DNA of 7,101 nt from an uncultured Cocleimonas sp. Lineage in GTDB: Bacteria > Pseudomonadota > Gammaproteobacteria > Thiotrichales > Thiotrichaceae. This document shows, piece after piece, positions 6,691 to 7,101 of this stretch. Position 1 is the first letter of the stretch, and every line of letters starts with the position of its first letter. The DNA is taken from contig CALISP010000082.1 of the NCBI GenBank assembly GCA_938041705.1, positions 1-7,101 of the forward strand. Direction: 5' to 3'. A program made the translations under genes and the position numbers. Under the pieces are notes generated by a model. The model saw nothing but the letters and a program-made list of their open reading frames with translations. It did not search any database and was not told the DNA's origin.

Positions 6691-6729
6691 CTAACGGTTA
6701 CATTTCTTCGGAAACGATTTTTAGTATTT

Positions 6730-7101
6730 ATGTATAAAGGACAGCATCTCTATATAAAGAAAGCATCTGGTACCTATACTCATCATGGTATAGGAATAGG
6801 GGGTGATCGTGTAATTCACTATTCTGGTTTAGCAGATGATCTGAGTATGGTGGGTATCATTGAAGAAATATCTTTGGATGAATTCTCTCAAGGTAAGGAT
6901 ATCAATATAAAACCACACCTCGATCGTAAGCATACACCAGATAACGCTATCATCAGAGCCGGCCTTCGACTGGGAGAAGACCAGTACCATGTCTTGCATA
7001 ATAACTGCGAACACTTTGTTGAATGGTGTATCTCTGGCGAACACCAAAGTAATCAATCAACCCGTGGCAAACTTATCTATTCGGCTGGTATTGGTGCTAG
7101 A
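6730..7101 (+). CDS. LRAT domain (NlpC/P60-like) protein, N-terminal 124 residues (partial)
   Basis: The frame runs from ATG 6730 off the right edge. It starts MYKGQHLYIKKASGTYTHHGIGIG, a typical opening of bacterial lecithin:retinol acyltransferase (LRAT)-family proteins. The family's catalytic set is intact: H18 in the THHGI motif, H30 in RVIHYSG (12 residues later, the same spacing as H60 and H72 in human LRAT), and C93 in NNCEHFVEWC. The family are thiol acyltransferases or hydrolases with a permuted papain-like fold; the substrate of bacterial members is generally unknown. About 120 residues make the whole domain, and the Ser/Gly-rich sequence after C100 may lead into a membrane helix beyond the window. 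There is no good ribosome site: GGAAA at 6710-6714 is 15 bases away. The frame is open upstream and could encode a membrane anchor (see findings). The gene lies 56 bases after DUF6122. Confidence 0.85.
   Translation, partial: MYKGQHLYIKKASGTYTHHGIGIGGDRVIHYSGLADDLSMVGIIEEISLDEFSQGKDINIKPHLDRKHTPDNAIIRAGLRLGEDQYHVLHNNCEHFVEWCISGEHQSNQSTRGKLIYSAGIGAR

Noticed and set aside
6829..7056. Minus-strand open frame of 75 codons
   Set aside because: It lies opposite the well-supported LRAT domain, and its product resembles nothing. The same holds for minus-strand frames at 374-577, 1003-1200, 1626-1817, 2074-2298, 3418-3651 and 3709-3897.

Overview
The window is AT-rich and every gene lies on the + strand. 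It reads as a chromosomal segment of a low-GC gammaproteobacterium. The evidence is an outer-membrane lipoprotein gene of the MlaA/VacJ family, a murein-recycling ligase Mpl next to the flavin prenyltransferase UbiX, and an accA-tilS pair. As I recall, mpl-ubiX and accA-tilS are both neighbour pairs in Pseudomonas. The genus cannot be fixed from the sequence. I see no rRNA, tRNA, CRISPR array, insertion sequence or transposase, and no convincing factor-independent terminator.

Layout: 1-201 is the 3' end of a DUF455 ferritin-like protein gene. 202-392 is an AT-rich gap with a possible promoter for mlaA (393-1184). mpl (1250-2701) and ubiX (2702-3349) abut with no gap and are surely co-transcribed. 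A 243-base leader (3350-3592) precedes a small thioredoxin, which most likely starts at a GTG at 3593. It is followed by accA (4002-4961), by tilS, which overlaps accA and starts at a TTG codon, and by a small DUF6122 membrane protein (6356-6673). The window ends inside a gene for an LRAT-family (NlpC/P60-like) protein that begins near 6730 and runs off the right edge.

Roles: MlaA keeps outer-membrane lipid asymmetry, Mpl recycles cell-wall tripeptide, UbiX makes the prenylated flavin used in ubiquinone synthesis, the thioredoxin handles thiol redox, AccA starts fatty-acid synthesis, and TilS makes the lysidine of the tRNA-Ile anticodon. These are conserved housekeeping functions.

The less ordinary part is the right end. 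There a DUF6122 membrane protein is followed by an LRAT-domain protein with an intact His-His-Cys set. The LRAT reading frame is also open upstream of its ATG, where it encodes a hydrophobic, positively flanked segment overlapping the end of the DUF6122 gene. No clearly new multi-gene system is visible; the DUF6122/LRAT end is the best place to look further.
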